From the NCBI GenBank assembly GCA_021849075.1, contig JAJZTH010000021.1, positions 1 to 60,710 on the forward strand: a DNA stretch of 60,710 bases. The letters are read 5' to 3'. The position numbers and the translations under genes are program-made. The notes below the pieces were generated by a model that saw only the letters and a program-made list of their open reading frames with translations, was not told where the DNA came from and did not search any database. This DNA comes from Pseudomonadota bacterium (GTDB taxonomy: Bacteria; Pseudomonadota; Alphaproteobacteria; Sphingomonadales; Sphingomonadaceae). Below, piece by piece: positions 38,701 through 48,068 of this stretch (the stretch's first letter is position 1; every line of letters begins with the position of its first letter).

Positions 38701-39587
38701 GCGGTCATTTCGGTGCAAAGCTGACGCATGGCGGGCAGGGCCGGATTGGCATTGTCGCGCCGCCAGGCCATGTGCAGTTCGACCGGCTTTTCCTGCGGCG
38801 TCATCAGGCGTCGAAAATGGACGTCGCTCATATGGAGGCCGGTCGCGCTTTCGGGTACGATCGCGGGCGCGACGCCGGCATGGACCAAGCCAAGCATCGA
38901 ATGGATCTGCGTCACATGCTGGACATAGAGCGGCGCGGCCTCCGCCTCGATAAACAGATGTTCCAGCATATTGTGAAAATAGGCCGCGCCCTGGCGCGAA
39001 TACATGACCAGCGGTTGCCCGTCGAAATCGGCGGGACTGAGCGCAGCGAGCGACTTGCGCGGATCGCCCGGCGGCAGGGCGACAAACAGCGGTTCGTGCA
39101 GCACGCAGGCGCTGTCAAATTCATGGCGGTTGACCGGCGGGCGCACGAAGCCGATGTCGACAAGGCCCGTAAGCAGGGCGTCGACCTGATCGCCCGATAC
39201 CATTTCACGCAGTTCCAGTTCGATATTGGGCAGCACGGCCCGCGCCTGCGCCACGATGCGCGGCACGACATTATAGCCCGACACGGCCGTAAAACCGATC
39301 GCCACCCGCCCGGCGTCGCCCTTCGCCACCCGGCGGGCGGACAGGGCAGCGCTGTCGGCCAGCCGCACGATGCGGCGCGCTTCGATCAGGAAGACGCTGC
39401 CAGCCGGGGTCAGGCTGACCTGCCGGCTGGTGCGTTCCAGCAACTGCACATCCAATATCCGTTCCAGCAGCTGGATTTGCCGACTGAGCGGAGACTGGGT
39501 CATGTTGAGCCGCTGGGCGGCGCGGCCGAAATGCAGTTCTTCGGCGGCGGCGACGAAGCAGCGGAGCTGGCTGAGTTCGAACATCAT
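38697..39587 (-). CDS. LysR-family regulator (CatM/BenM-like) of the kdgD cluster
   Basis: 296 aa. HTH about 1-62 (LRCFVAAAEELHFGRAAQRLNMTQSPLSRQIQLLE), the LHFGRAA/QSPLSRQI form typical of CatM/BenM relatives. Effector domain from about 90 (GRVAIGFTAVSGYNVVPRIV). It lies 28 bp after kdgD and overlaps the esterase gene by ATGA, within a minus-strand set aldehyde dehydrogenase - kdgD - lysR - esterase. Likely inducer: a sugar acid or its breakdown product. Candidate sites are the ATGCCAAG motifs upstream of kdgD and in the TonB/MFS region. Confidence 0.9.
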   Translation of the reverse strand: MMFELSQLRCFVAAAEELHFGRAAQRLNMTQSPLSRQIQLLERILDVQLLERTSRQVSLTPAGSVFLIEARRIVRLADSAALSARRVAKGDAGRVAIGFTAVSGYNVVPRIVAQARAVLPNIELELREMVSGDQVDALLTGLVDIGFVRPPVNRHEFDSACVLHEPLFVALPPGDPRKSLAALSPADFDGQPLVMYSRQGAAYFHNMLEHLFIEAEAAPLYVQHVTQIHSMLGLVHAGVAPAIVPESATGLHMSDVHFRRLMTPQEKPVELHMAWRRDNANPALPAMRQLCTEMTA

Positions 39588-39615
39588 GCCAGACTATCCG
39601 CGCTCCGCCATTGTG

Positions 39616-40533
39616 TCACGCGGCCGCGCGTTCGATCAGCGCGCGCAGTTCCTCTTCTTCGGCGGCCGACAGGTCGGTCAGGGGCGAGCGCACCGGCCCG
39701 GCATCGCGGCCGATCACGCGCATGCCCGCCTTGACGATCGATACGGCATAGCCCCGTCCCCGGTCGCGCAGGGCGATGTAAGGCAGTACGAAATTGCGCA
39801 GCTGGTCCATCACATAGACCTGATCGCCAGCGCGCACCGCCTTATAGAAGGCCAGCGCCCATTCCGGCATGAAGTTGAAGATCGCCGAGCTGTAGGTGGT
39901 GACGCCCATGGTCAGATAGGGCGTGGCGAAGGTTTCGGCCGTGGGCAGGCCGCCAATATAGGTCAGGCGATCGCCCATCCGGGCATAGATGCGCGTCATC
40001 AGCTCGATATCGCCGACGCCATCCTTGAAGCCGATCAGATTGGGATTGCGATCACACAGGCGGGCAAGGGTGTCGTCATTGATGATGGCATTGTCACGAT
40101 TATAGACGATGACGCCCAGTCCCGTGGCGCGACAGACAGCCTCGATATGATCGGCTAGCCCTTCCTGTTTGGCGTGCATCAGATAGGGCGGAAGCAGCAG
40201 CAGGCCATCCGCGCCAGCCTTTTCCGCGTCGCGCGCGATGCCGGTAGCGATCGCCGTGCCATAGCCGCAACCGGAAATGACGGGGATGCGTCCGTTGGTT
40301 TCGGCAACCGCCGCCGCGACGACCTGAGCGACTTCCGCCGGAGTCAGAGAGAAAAACTCGCCCGTGCCGCCCGCCGCGAACAGGCCGGTCAATTCCCGTT
40401 CCAGCATCCATCCGCAATGGTCGCGATAGGGGCCTTCCAGAAATGCGCCCTGCGCATCGAAATGGGTGACGGGGAAGGACAGCAGCCCCTGGCCCAGCTG
40501 GCGGGCGAGATCAGTGGGGCTAAAATGGCTCAT
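39616..40533 (-). CDS. kdgD: 5-dehydro-4-deoxyglucarate dehydratase
   Basis: 305 aa, DHDPS/NAL superfamily. Converts 5-dehydro-4-deoxy-D-glucarate to 2-oxoglutarate semialdehyde, water and CO2. Family marks: [11 protein letters not shown] (17-26), [14 protein letters not shown] (55-68), Y144 in VYNRDN, Schiff-base K170 in [12 protein letters not shown], and [15 protein letters not shown] in the second half, which separates KdgD from DHDPS proper. The ATG at 40533 follows a GGAGAGGAG run; the frame is open upstream, but that part lacks enzyme character. The aldehyde dehydrogenase gene 148 bp upstream can oxidise its product to 2-oxoglutarate. Confidence 0.93.
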   Translation of the reverse strand: MSHFSPTDLARQLGQGLLSFPVTHFDAQGAFLEGPYRDHCGWMLERELTGLFAAGGTGEFFSLTPAEVAQVVAAAVAETNGRIPVISGCGYGTAIATGIARDAEKAGADGLLLLPPYLMHAKQEGLADHIEAVCRATGLGVIVYNRDNAIINDDTLARLCDRNPNLIGFKDGVGDIELMTRIYARMGDRLTYIGGLPTAETFATPYLTMGVTTYSSAIFNFMPEWALAFYKAVRAGDQVYVMDQLRNFVLPYIALRDRGRGYAVSIVKAGMRVIGRDAGPVRSPLTDLSAAEEEELRALIERAAA

Positions 40534-40646
40534 ATCCGTGCATCTCCTCTCCTCGGCGTGATCAATGTTCGCCGGTGCTTGAGATGCTGAATAGGGAGGA
40601 GCGGCCCGAACGGTCCAACTCAAAGATGCGCATGACCGATGCAAGA

Positions 40647-40658
40647 CTTGGCATGATC
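40647..40658 (-). promoter_or_regulatory. ATGCCAAG motif upstream of kdgD
   Basis: GATCATGCCAAG on the minus strand, about 114 bp before the kdgD ATG. It differs by one base from GATTATGCCAAG at 33846-33857. The surrounding TGCAAGACTTGGCA is an imperfect inverted repeat. It is the only distinctive element seen in the 148-bp gap between the aldehyde dehydrogenase and kdgD genes, and suggests that kdgD has its own promoter. Confidence 0.5.
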
Positions 40659-40681
40659 GCCACAGCCTTGCATCGCCGATC

Positions 40682-42154
40682 TCAGAATTCGATGAGCGCG
40701 GTCTTGGTCTTGAGATTGGCCATATAGGCTTCGCGGCCCAGATCCTTGCCGATGCCCGATTGCTTGTAGCCGCCGGTCGGCAGGATGAAATCATTGCTGC
40801 GGCCATAGCGATTGACCCAGACGGTGCCTGCCTCCAGCGAACGGGTGGCGCGCAGGGCGCGGTTCAAATCACCGGTATGCACGCCCGCGGCAAGGCCATA
40901 GGCGCTGTCATTGGCGAGGGCATAGGCTTCGTCTTCGTCCGTGAAGGTCTGAACGGTGAGGACAGGGCCAAAGATTTCGCCCTGCACGGCTTCACTCTTC
41001 TGATCGACATTGGTGAGCAGGGTCGGCGCGAAATAGCTGCCTTCCTGAGGCGCGGTGGCCCGGCCGCCGCCCGCCAGCACCTCGGCCCCATCGGTGATGG
41101 CGCGCTTGACGATGCCGTCGATCCGATCGAGCTGGCCTTCGGAAATGATCGGCCCAAGGCTCGTATCGGTCGCCCAAGTTGGGCCAGCGCGGTGCGCACG
41201 AAAGGCGGTCAGAATGCGGTCGACTACCTGATCGGCGACCTTGTCCTGCACCAGCAGGCGCGATCCTGCGACGCAGACCTGCCCGGCATTGAGCGTGATG
41301 GCGCGCGCGACGAGCGCCGCAGCCTTGTCGACGCTGGCATCGGCGAACACGATTTGCGGGCTTTTGCCGCCCAGTTCGAGCGTCACCGGCTTGGGTCCGG
41401 TCTGGGCGCAGGCGGTCATGATCGCAGCGCCCGTGGCGGTCGATCCGGTAAAGGTGACTTTGGCGACTTCGGGGCGCCGCACCAGCGGATCGCCGACCGA
41501 TCGGCCATCGCCCTGCACGATGTTGAAGACGCCCGCGGGCAGCCCGGCCTCGATCGCCAGTTCGGCAAGGCGCACGATGGAGAAGGGCGTCATTTCGGAG
41601 GGCTTGAGGACCACGCAATTGCCGGCCGCGATGGCCGGCGCAATCTTCCACCCGGCCATGACCAGAGGCAGGTTCCACGGCGCGATGGCGGCGACGACCC
41701 CATAGGGTTCGGCGATAGTCAGGCCCAGCTTGTCGGGCGTGGTCGCCGCGACTTCGCCGCCAACCTTGTCCGCCCATTCGGCGAAGAAGCGGATGGTTTC
41801 CGCCGTGTAGCTGAGGTCCCAGGCGTTGATCTCGGCAATTGTGCGGGTCGATCCCAGGGCTTCAAGCGGAGCGAGGGTCGCGGCGTCCGCTTCTATCAGG
41901 TCAGCCCAGCGACGCAGTATCTTCATCCGCCCACGCGGATCGGTCTGCGCCCAACCGCTATTCTTGTAGGCGAATTGGGCATTGTCGACCGCTTCGACCA
42001 GTTGGTCGGCGTCCACGCTGTCCAGGTCGGCCTGCACCCGACCATCAGAAGGCCGGCGCACGACGATCGCAGGGCCGCGCCCCAGCACCCGGCGGCCGCC
42101 TATGAAATTATGGGCGGTGGCAAGGCGAATCTGATCGGGGTCGAAACCGGACAC
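40682..42154 (-). CDS. NAD(P)-dependent aldehyde dehydrogenase, probable 2-oxoglutarate semialdehyde dehydrogenase
   Basis: 490 aa. I chose GTG 42154, with CAGGAGA upstream; the in-frame extension is Gln/Leu-rich and unlike the family. Active-site residues are N161 (PWNLP), E260 (LELGGKSP) and C294 (NAGQVCVAG). FTGSTATG (235-242) binds the cofactor. The sequence is of the betaine/aromatic aldehyde dehydrogenase group, including [10 protein letters not shown] and [16 protein letters not shown] near the end. Placement directly before kdgD on the same strand makes oxidation of 2-oxoglutarate semialdehyde the best guess; substrate specificity cannot be read from sequence. Confidence 0.9.
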   Translation of the reverse strand: MSGFDPDQIRLATAHNFIGGRRVLGRGPAIVVRRPSDGRVQADLDSVDADQLVEAVDNAQFAYKNSGWAQTDPRGRMKILRRWADLIEADAATLAPLEALGSTRTIAEINAWDLSYTAETIRFFAEWADKVGGEVAATTPDKLGLTIAEPYGVVAAIAPWNLPLVMAGWKIAPAIAAGNCVVLKPSEMTPFSIVRLAELAIEAGLPAGVFNIVQGDGRSVGDPLVRRPEVAKVTFTGSTATGAAIMTACAQTGPKPVTLELGGKSPQIVFADASVDKAAALVARAITLNAGQVCVAGSRLLVQDKVADQVVDRILTAFRAHRAGPTWATDTSLGPIISEGQLDRIDGIVKRAITDGAEVLAGGGRATAPQEGSYFAPTLLTNVDQKSEAVQGEIFGPVLTVQTFTDEDEAYALANDSAYGLAAGVHTGDLNRALRATRSLEAGTVWVNRYGRSNDFILPTGGYKQSGIGKDLGREAYMANLKTKTALIEF

Positions 42155-42359
42155 TGCGCATATCTCCTGTTGCGGGCGTCGCGGCAGGATAGAAGCGCTC
42201 AACGGCATTTGTTGCAGTTGCGCAGGAAAATTCGCGCGATAATCTTCCAAAAACAGGGCGAAGGCAGCAGCCAATGCTTGGCGCGGCCTCCTAATGTCCA
42301 GCCACCGATTCCGACCAACCCCGGCGGGTGCCCCCTAACCCCGCCAAGGAGCAAGACGC

Positions 42360-43217
42360 ATGGCGACAGGCATAGAGGCGATGGTGGACCTGCGGCGCAT
42401 GACCGCGCAGGATCTGGCCGCCGCCCACGATCTTTCGAGCGAGCAGAAATGGCCGCACCGTATCGAGGATTGGGAAATATTGCTGGGCCTGGGCTTTGGC
42501 TATGTGGCCGAGCGCGATGGCGAAGTGGTCGGCACGGCTATGGCCTGGCTTTATGGCGCGGATGCCGCCACGCTGGGCATGGTGATCGTATCGCCGCGCG
42601 CGCAGGGCATGGGCATTGGCCGCCGGCTGATGGAGGCGGTGCTGGGCGATCTGGGCGATCGCACGGTGTTGTTGAACGCGACCGACGAAGGTGCGCCGCT
42701 CTATCGCAAGCTCGGCTTCGAACCGATCGGCCCCGTCTTCCAGCATCAGGGCGCGGCCTTTGCCGTCCCGATGGCGGAACTGATCCCCGATGAGCGCGTG
42801 CGCCCGCTGGGGGCCAAGGATATGCCGACGCTGTGCGATCTGGCCCGGCGGGCGAGCGGCATGGATCGCGACGCATTGCTGGAGGCTCTGGTGCCCGGCG
42901 CGCAGGGCGTGGTGCTGACGCGCAGCAATGAGCCGGTCGGGTTCGCGCTGTTCCGCCGCTTTGGTCGCGGCTATGTCGTCGGGCCGACCATTGCCCCGGA
43001 TACGGGCGGGGCGAAAGCGTTGATCTCGCACTGGCTGGGGTCGAATGCGGGCATCTTCTGCCGGCTGGACATACCGGAAGAGAGCGGGCTGGCGGAATGG
43101 CTCGATGAACTGGGTCTGCCCTGTGTCGGCCGGGTCATGCGGATGGTGCGCGGACCTTTGCCGGCGCTCGATCATTCGATAACGACCTTCTCCCTTACGA
43201 CGCAGGCCCTTGGATGA
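42360..43217 (+). CDS. Two-domain GNAT acetyltransferase
   Basis: 285 aa. The N-terminal GNAT domain (about 8-135) has the acetyl-CoA loop VSPRAQGMGIGRRLM (78-92) and ends in the NATDEGAPLYRKLGFEPIG segment. A C-terminal YitH/HolE-like domain (about 145-275) includes GFALFRRFGRGYVVGPTIAPD. AAGGAG lies 8 nt before the ATG. Its stop overlaps the next dehydrogenase gene by ATGA. In many proteobacteria such fused GNAT genes accompany amine or semialdehyde catabolic genes, so acetylation of an amine substrate is possible. The 205-bp gap upstream contains no gene; I see no clear promoter there. Confidence 0.85.
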   Translation: MATGIEAMVDLRRMTAQDLAAAHDLSSEQKWPHRIEDWEILLGLGFGYVAERDGEVVGTAMAWLYGADAATLGMVIVSPRAQGMGIGRRLMEAVLGDLGDRTVLLNATDEGAPLYRKLGFEPIGPVFQHQGAAFAVPMAELIPDERVRPLGAKDMPTLCDLARRASGMDRDALLEALVPGAQGVVLTRSNEPVGFALFRRFGRGYVVGPTIAPDTGGAKALISHWLGSNAGIFCRLDIPEESGLAEWLDELGLPCVGRVMRMVRGPLPALDHSITTFSLTTQALG

Positions 43218-44677
43218 CCCTCTCTCTCAACAATCCCGCCCTCTTCATTCAGAACGCCTTTGTCGGCGGTGCGTGGATCGGCGCGGCTTCGGGCGCGACG
43301 GTGGCGGTCGACAATCCCGCAACCGGCGCGATCATCGGCACCGTGCCCGATTGCGGAGAGGCGGAAACGCAGGCCGCCATCGCTGCCGCCGAAGCGGCCT
43401 TCCCGGCGTGGAAGGCGCGCACTGCGGCGGATCGCGCCGCCGTGCTGGAACGCTGGCACGCGCTGGTGCTGGCAAATATCGGCGATCTGGGCCGGATCAT
43501 GACCGCTGAGCAGGGCAAGCCGATCGCCGAGGCGGAGGGCGAAATCCGCTATGCGGCAAGCTTCATCAAATGGTTCGCCGAGGAAGCCCGGCGGGTCGAC
43601 GGCGGCATGGTGCCAGCGCCCGAGGCCAATCGCCGCATCCTGATCATGAAGGAGCCGGTCGGCGTGTCGGCGGCGATCACACCCTGGAATTTCCCGGCGG
43701 CGATGATCACACGCAAATGCGCGCCCGCGCTGGCGGCCGGCTGTCCGGTGGTGGTGAAGCCATCCGACCTGACCCCCTTTACCGCGCTGGCGCTGGCGAA
43801 GCTGGCGGAGGAAGCCGGCGTCCCGGCGGGCGTGTTCAATATCGTCACCGGCATGCCGACCGCCATTGGCGGCGCGCTGACAGCCAGCCCGGTGGTGCGC
43901 AAACTATCCTTCACCGGATCGACCCGGGTCGGCGCGCTGCTGATGGAACAGAGCGCTGCGACGATCAAAAGGCTGAGTCTGGAACTGGGCGGCAATGCAC
44001 CGCTGATCGTGTTCGACGACGCCGATGTGGACGTCGCCGTTGCGAGCGCGATGGTCAGCAAATTCCGCAATGCGGGACAGACCTGCGTCTGCGCCAATCG
44101 CATCTTGGTGCAGGATGGCGTCTATGACCTGTTTGCCGAAAAGCTGGCCAAGGCGGTATCGGCGCTGAAGGTTGCGCCGGGCGACATGCCGGGCAGCACC
44201 ATCGGCCCGTTGATCAACGCCGCCGCCGCCGACAAGGTGAAGGCGCATGTCGAAGATGCGCTGGCCCATGGCGCGACGCTCTTTGCGCAGGCGCCGGATG
44301 GGGCGACCGGCGAGCGGTTCGCGCGGCCGGTGGTGTTGACCGGGGCGACGCGGGACATGCGGCTGGCGGAGGAAGAGACGTTCGGGCCAGTGGCGCCGCT
44401 GTTCCGCTTCACCCATGAAGAGGAAGGGATCGAGCTGGCCAACGCCACCAGATATGGGCTGGCCGCCTATTTCTACACCGAAAATCTGCACCGCGCCTTC
44501 CGCGTGGCGGAGCGGCTGGAGGCGGGCATGGTGGCGCTCAACAGCGGCGCGATCGCGATGGAGGTCGCGCCGTTCGGCGGGGTCAAGATGTCGGGTCTGG
44601 GCCGCGAAGGCGCGCATGCGGGCATCGAGGAATATCTGGAAACCAAGGCGTTCCATATCGCGGGGCTGAAACTTTAA
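43214..44677 (+). CDS. GabD-like semialdehyde dehydrogenase
   Basis: 487 aa. Catalytic residues: N159 (TPWNFP), E257 (LELGGNAP) and C291 (NAGQTCVCANR). NAGQTCVCANR and the C-terminal NSGAIAMEVAPFGGVKMSGLGREG are characteristic of succinate-semialdehyde dehydrogenases, which usually take NADP+. It is coupled to the GNAT gene by ATGA and lies near an omega-aminotransferase gene, so it would oxidise the semialdehyde made by that enzyme (for example succinate semialdehyde from GABA). Glutarate semialdehyde is an alternative. Confidence 0.93.
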   Translation: MTLSLNNPALFIQNAFVGGAWIGAASGATVAVDNPATGAIIGTVPDCGEAETQAAIAAAEAAFPAWKARTAADRAAVLERWHALVLANIGDLGRIMTAEQGKPIAEAEGEIRYAASFIKWFAEEARRVDGGMVPAPEANRRILIMKEPVGVSAAITPWNFPAAMITRKCAPALAAGCPVVVKPSDLTPFTALALAKLAEEAGVPAGVFNIVTGMPTAIGGALTASPVVRKLSFTGSTRVGALLMEQSAATIKRLSLELGGNAPLIVFDDADVDVAVASAMVSKFRNAGQTCVCANRILVQDGVYDLFAEKLAKAVSALKVAPGDMPGSTIGPLINAAAADKVKAHVEDALAHGATLFAQAPDGATGERFARPVVLTGATRDMRLAEEETFGPVAPLFRFTHEEEGIELANATRYGLAAYFYTENLHRAFRVAERLEAGMVALNSGAIAMEVAPFGGVKMSGLGREGAHAGIEEYLETKAFHIAGLKL

Positions 44678-44698
44678 GTCCCTCCCCCTCCCCCATTT

Positions 44699-44776
44699 CC
44701 GTTCGCCCTGAGCCTGTCGAAGGGCCGTATTTTATTTCAAGAAAGAACAGGGCTTCGACAGGCTCAGCCCGAACGG
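44699..44776. repeat. Intergenic inverted repeat, GCCTGTCGAAG family
   Basis: Two arms of about 27 nt (44699-44725 and 44750-44776) centred on GAGCCTGTCGAAG and CTTCGACAGGCTC, with an AT-rich loop. This sequence type recurs between genes across sphingomonads. A partial second copy is at 49221-49284. Here the right arm ends where the GGGAGG ribosome site of the next gene begins, so folding could affect its translation. Confidence 0.85.
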
Positions 44777-44786
44777 GAGGTTTTTT

Positions 44787-45857
44787 ATGGCCCGCAACTA
44801 CAATATCTCGGTCATTCCCGGCGACGGCATCGGCAAGGAAGTCATGCCCGAGGGCATTCGCGTGCTGGAGCGCGCGGCGAGCCTTTATGGGTTCAGTATC
44901 GAGCAGAAGTGGCAGGATTTCGCCTGTTGCGACTATTATGCCAAGCATGGCCAGATGATGCCCGACGACTGGAAGGCGCAGATCGGCAACCCCGATGCCA
45001 TCTTCTTCGGCGCGGTCGGCTGGCCCGACACGGTGCCCGATCATGTTTCGCTGTGGGGATCGCTGCTCCAGTTCCGGCGCGAATATGATCAATATGTCAA
45101 TCTGCGCCCCGTCCGCCTGATGCCCGGCGTCCCCTGTCCGCTGGCCGGGCGCGAACCGGGCGACATTGATTTCTGGGTGGTGCGCGAGAATACCGAGGGC
45201 GAATATAGCTCGGTCGGCGGCAAGATGTTCCCCGGCACCCCGCGCGAAGTGGTGATCCAGGAAACGGTGATGACCCGCCATGGCACCGATCGCGTGCTGC
45301 GCTATGCGTTCGAACTGGCGGCAACGCGGGATCGCAAGCATGTCACATCCGCCACCAAATCCAATGGCATCGCCATCACCATGCCTTGGTGGGATGAACG
45401 GGTGGAGGAGATGGCGAAAAACTATCCGACCGTCACCCATGACAAATATCATATCGACATTTTGACGGCGCAGTTCGTGCTGAACCCCGACCGGTTCGAC
45501 GTGGTGGTGGCGTCCAACCTGTTCGGCGATATCTTGTCCGACCTTGGGCCGGCCTGCACCGGAACGATCGGGGTCGCGCCGTCGGGCAATATCAACCCGG
45601 ATCGCACCGCGCCATCGCTGTTCGAACCGGTCCATGGTTCCGCCCCCGACATTGCCGGCAAGGGCATCGCCAATCCGGTCGGTCAAATCTGGTCGGCGGC
45701 GATGATGCTGGAACATCTGGGCGAGAATGATGCCGCCGCCGCGATCATGCGGGCGGTGGAAACGGTGCTGGCGGAACCGGGCCTGCGCACCGGGGACCTG
45801 AAAGGCACGGCCAATACCGAGCAGTGCGGCAAGGCGATCGCCGACGCGCTGACCTGA
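44787..45857 (+). CDS. Tartrate / D-malate dehydrogenase (TtuC/DmlA family)
   Basis: 356 aa, beta-decarboxylating dehydrogenase of the isopropylmalate/isocitrate superfamily. Marks include SVIPGDGIGKEVMPEG (8-23), ANLRPVRLMPG-type segment (here VNLRPVRLMPG), WVVRENTEGEYSSVGG (the substrate Tyr-containing loop), TSATKSNGI, and the metal site NLFGDILSDLGP followed by PVHGSAPDIAGKGIANP. The NLRP and ENTEGEYS forms point to tartrate or D-malate instead of leucine synthesis. GGGAGG lies 6 nt before the ATG. Product would be oxaloglycolate or pyruvate plus CO2. Its link to the amine genes is positional. Confidence 0.92.
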   Translation: MARNYNISVIPGDGIGKEVMPEGIRVLERAASLYGFSIEQKWQDFACCDYYAKHGQMMPDDWKAQIGNPDAIFFGAVGWPDTVPDHVSLWGSLLQFRREYDQYVNLRPVRLMPGVPCPLAGREPGDIDFWVVRENTEGEYSSVGGKMFPGTPREVVIQETVMTRHGTDRVLRYAFELAATRDRKHVTSATKSNGIAITMPWWDERVEEMAKNYPTVTHDKYHIDILTAQFVLNPDRFDVVVASNLFGDILSDLGPACTGTIGVAPSGNINPDRTAPSLFEPVHGSAPDIAGKGIANPVGQIWSAAMMLEHLGENDAAAAIMRAVETVLAEPGLRTGDLKGTANTEQCGKAIADALT

Positions 45858-45958
45858 GTCCGGGCGGGCGGCGGAGCGCTTAACTTCGCATATTTCCCGC
45901 CAAATGAGACATTTTATTCCATTTTCCTGATCCTATCGGAAAGTGCGCGTCGCAGGAG

Positions 45959-45987
45959 AAAGGGTCGGTCCCGGAGGCCGGCCCTTT
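45959..45987 (+). terminator. Hairpin after the tartrate dehydrogenase gene
   Basis: AAAGGGTCGG (45959-45968) pairs with CCGGCCCTTT (45978-45987) over 10 bp with one G-U, and a 9-nt loop. It is followed by CGTCATTT instead of a clean U-run. It lies about 100 bp after the stop in the 277-bp gap before the aminotransferase gene. The A-rich 5' arm and T-rich 3' arm would give an intrinsic terminator of moderate strength. Confidence 0.6.
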
Positions 45988-46134
45988 CGTCATTTATCGC
46001 ATGCTCCTCCCTCTGTAGGACAGCGGCAGATTATGCCGCGGCGGTTCGCGATTAAGTGCGGCGACAGCCGCCATTCGCCCCATATCGGGCTTTCGCTCTG
46101 CGGCATAAGGTTAGGCTGAACCCCAAGACCCACT

Positions 46135-47538
46135 ATGGCGAGCCTGCTGATGACGCTGCAATCCAACCGTTCCCTGCTGGACATTGATCGCGATCACCTG
46201 ATCCATCCCGTCACCTCCTTCCGCGGGCATGAAGCGCATGGCGCGCTGATGCTGGAAAGTGGCAAGGGCATGTGGCTGAAGGATATGGACGGCAAGGATC
46301 TGCTGGACGCCTTTGCCGGCCTGTGGTGCGTGAATGTCGGCTATGGCCAGGACAGCATTGCCGATGTTGCGGCGGAACAGATGCGCCGCCTGCCCTATGC
46401 CACGGGCTATTTCCATTTCGGCAGCGAGCCGGCGGTGCGGCTGGCGCAGCGTCTGGTGGACCTTAGCCCCGAGGGGCTGGACCATGTCTATTTCACGCTG
46501 GGCGGATCGGACGCGGTGGACAGCGCGATCCGGTACATCACCCATTATTATAACGCGATCGGCAAGCCCGAGAAGAAGCAGTTCATCGCGCTGGAGCGGG
46601 GTTATCACGGATCGAGCAGCACCGGCGCCGGGCTGACCGCGCTCGCCAATTTCCATCGCGGGTTCGACCTGCCGCTGCGCTGGCAGCATCATATAGCGTC
46701 GCCCTATCCCTATCGCAGCGATCTGGAAGGAGATGACGCCGCGATCATCGCCCGGTCGGTGCAGGAATTGAAGGACAAGGTGGCGCAGTTGGGGGGGGAC
46801 AAGGTCGCCGCCTTCTTCTGCGAACCGATCCAGGGATCTGGCGGGGTGATCGTGCCGCCGGTCGGCTGGCTCAAGGCGATGCGGGAAGCTTGCACCGAGT
46901 TGGACATATTGTTCGTCACCGATGAGGTCATCACCGGGTTCGGCCGTACCGGGCCGATGTTCGCCTGCGAAGCGGAGGATGTGTCGCCCGACCTGATGAC
47001 GCTCGCCAAGGGGCTGACCGCCGGTTACATTCCGATGGGCGCGGTGCTGATGTCCGACAAGGTTTACCAGGGCATCGCCAATGGCGCCGCGCCGGAGATC
47101 GCGATCGGCCATGGCGCAACCTATTCGGGTCATCCCGTCAGCGCGGCCGTGGGGCTGGAGGTTCTGCGCCTCTATACCGAGGGCGGCATATTGGCGAACG
47201 GGCAGAAGGTTGCCGCGCGGTTCGACGCGGGGCTGGCGCGGCTGGCCGATCATCCGATGGTGGGCGATACGCGCGGACGCGGCCTGCTGGGCGCAATCGA
47301 ACTGGTGAGCGACAAGGGCGGCAAGACGCGGTTCGACCCGTCGCTGAAACTGGCCGACCGGCTGTTCGCCAAAGCCTATGACAATGGCGTCATCTTCCGC
47401 GCCTTTGCCGACAATATTATCGGCCTCGCCCCGGCGCTGTGCGCGTCGGACGCCGAGATGGACGAGATTTTCGCCCGCATCGCCAAGACGCTGGACGATC
47501 TTCTCGAAGAAGCCGATATTCGCGCAGCGGTGCGATAA
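46135..47538 (+). CDS. Class III omega-aminotransferase (PLP)
   Basis: 467 aa. PLP residues: D263 (LFVTDEVITGFGRTG) and Schiff-base K292 (LMTLAKGLTAGYIPMG). HPVTSFRGHE and the FAGLWCVNVGYG segment near the start, with YHGSSSTGAGLTALANFH (157-174), match omega-amino acid:pyruvate and putrescine/GABA-type transaminases. The first ATG (46135) has no clear Shine-Dalgarno; ATG 46150 is an alternative. With the GabD-like enzyme it would turn a primary amine or omega-amino acid into a carboxylic acid. Exact amine donor unknown. An Lrp/AsnC regulator gene follows after 19 bp. Confidence 0.93.
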   Translation: MASLLMTLQSNRSLLDIDRDHLIHPVTSFRGHEAHGALMLESGKGMWLKDMDGKDLLDAFAGLWCVNVGYGQDSIADVAAEQMRRLPYATGYFHFGSEPAVRLAQRLVDLSPEGLDHVYFTLGGSDAVDSAIRYITHYYNAIGKPEKKQFIALERGYHGSSSTGAGLTALANFHRGFDLPLRWQHHIASPYPYRSDLEGDDAAIIARSVQELKDKVAQLGGDKVAAFFCEPIQGSGGVIVPPVGWLKAMREACTELDILFVTDEVITGFGRTGPMFACEAEDVSPDLMTLAKGLTAGYIPMGAVLMSDKVYQGIANGAAPEIAIGHGATYSGHPVSAAVGLEVLRLYTEGGILANGQKVAARFDAGLARLADHPMVGDTRGRGLLGAIELVSDKGGKTRFDPSLKLADRLFAKAYDNGVIFRAFADNIIGLAPALCASDAEMDEIFARIAKTLDDLLEEADIRAAVR

Positions 47539-47557
47539 ACAAGGGGGAGCAAGGACT

Positions 47558-48052
47558 ATGTTGGGCGGACCCAGACTGGACAGGATCGACCTCAAAATCC
47601 TTACGCAGCTTCAGCAATCGGGCCGCGTCACCAATGTCGAACTGGCCGACGCGGTCGGCCTGTCCCCCAGTCCCTGCCTGACCCGCGTCAAGCGGCTGGA
47701 GAAAGCGGGCTATATCACCGGCTATGGCGCGCATATCAACCTGCACAAGCTGGGCGAATATCTGACCGTCTTTACCGAAGTGACGCTGACCGAACATCGC
47801 GCCGGCGACTTTTCCCGGTTCGAAACGCGCATCCGCAAGCTGGACGAAATCGTCGAATGCCATCTGGTCAGCGGCGGATACGATTATCTGCTGAAATTCG
47901 TGACGCGCGGCGTGGCGCATTATCAGTCGATCATTGAGGGGATGCTGGAGAGCGATTACGGCATCGAAAAATATTTCAGCTATGTCGTGATCAAATCCCC
48001 CTTCATCAAACATCATTATCCGATCCAGCATCTGTTCGGCGAGCAGAGATAA
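47558..48052 (+). CDS. Lrp/AsnC-family transcriptional regulator
   Basis: 164 aa from ATG 47558, with AAGGA upstream. N-terminal HTH (about 1-60: LDRIDLKILTQLQQSGRVTNVELADAVGLSPSPCLTRVKRLEKAG) and a C-terminal RAM/ligand domain (about 70-155, including VECHLVSGGYDYLLKFV). The SPSPCLTR recognition helix is standard for Lrp. It lies between the aminotransferase and M20 genes in the same direction, so it probably senses an amino acid and controls this group. The frame continues upstream over the aminotransferase gene but is out of phase with it and rejected. Confidence 0.93.
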   Translation: MLGGPRLDRIDLKILTQLQQSGRVTNVELADAVGLSPSPCLTRVKRLEKAGYITGYGAHINLHKLGEYLTVFTEVTLTEHRAGDFSRFETRIRKLDEIVECHLVSGGYDYLLKFVTRGVAHYQSIIEGMLESDYGIEKYFSYVVIKSPFIKHHYPIQHLFGEQR

Positions 48053-48068
48053 GGCTTATACTTCCCAC

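Noticed and set aside
36811..38724. 637-codon plus-strand frame over the esterase region
   Set aside because: Antisense of the type-B carboxylesterase with its signature and nucleophile motifs; the plus-strand translation is Arg/Gly-rich noise.
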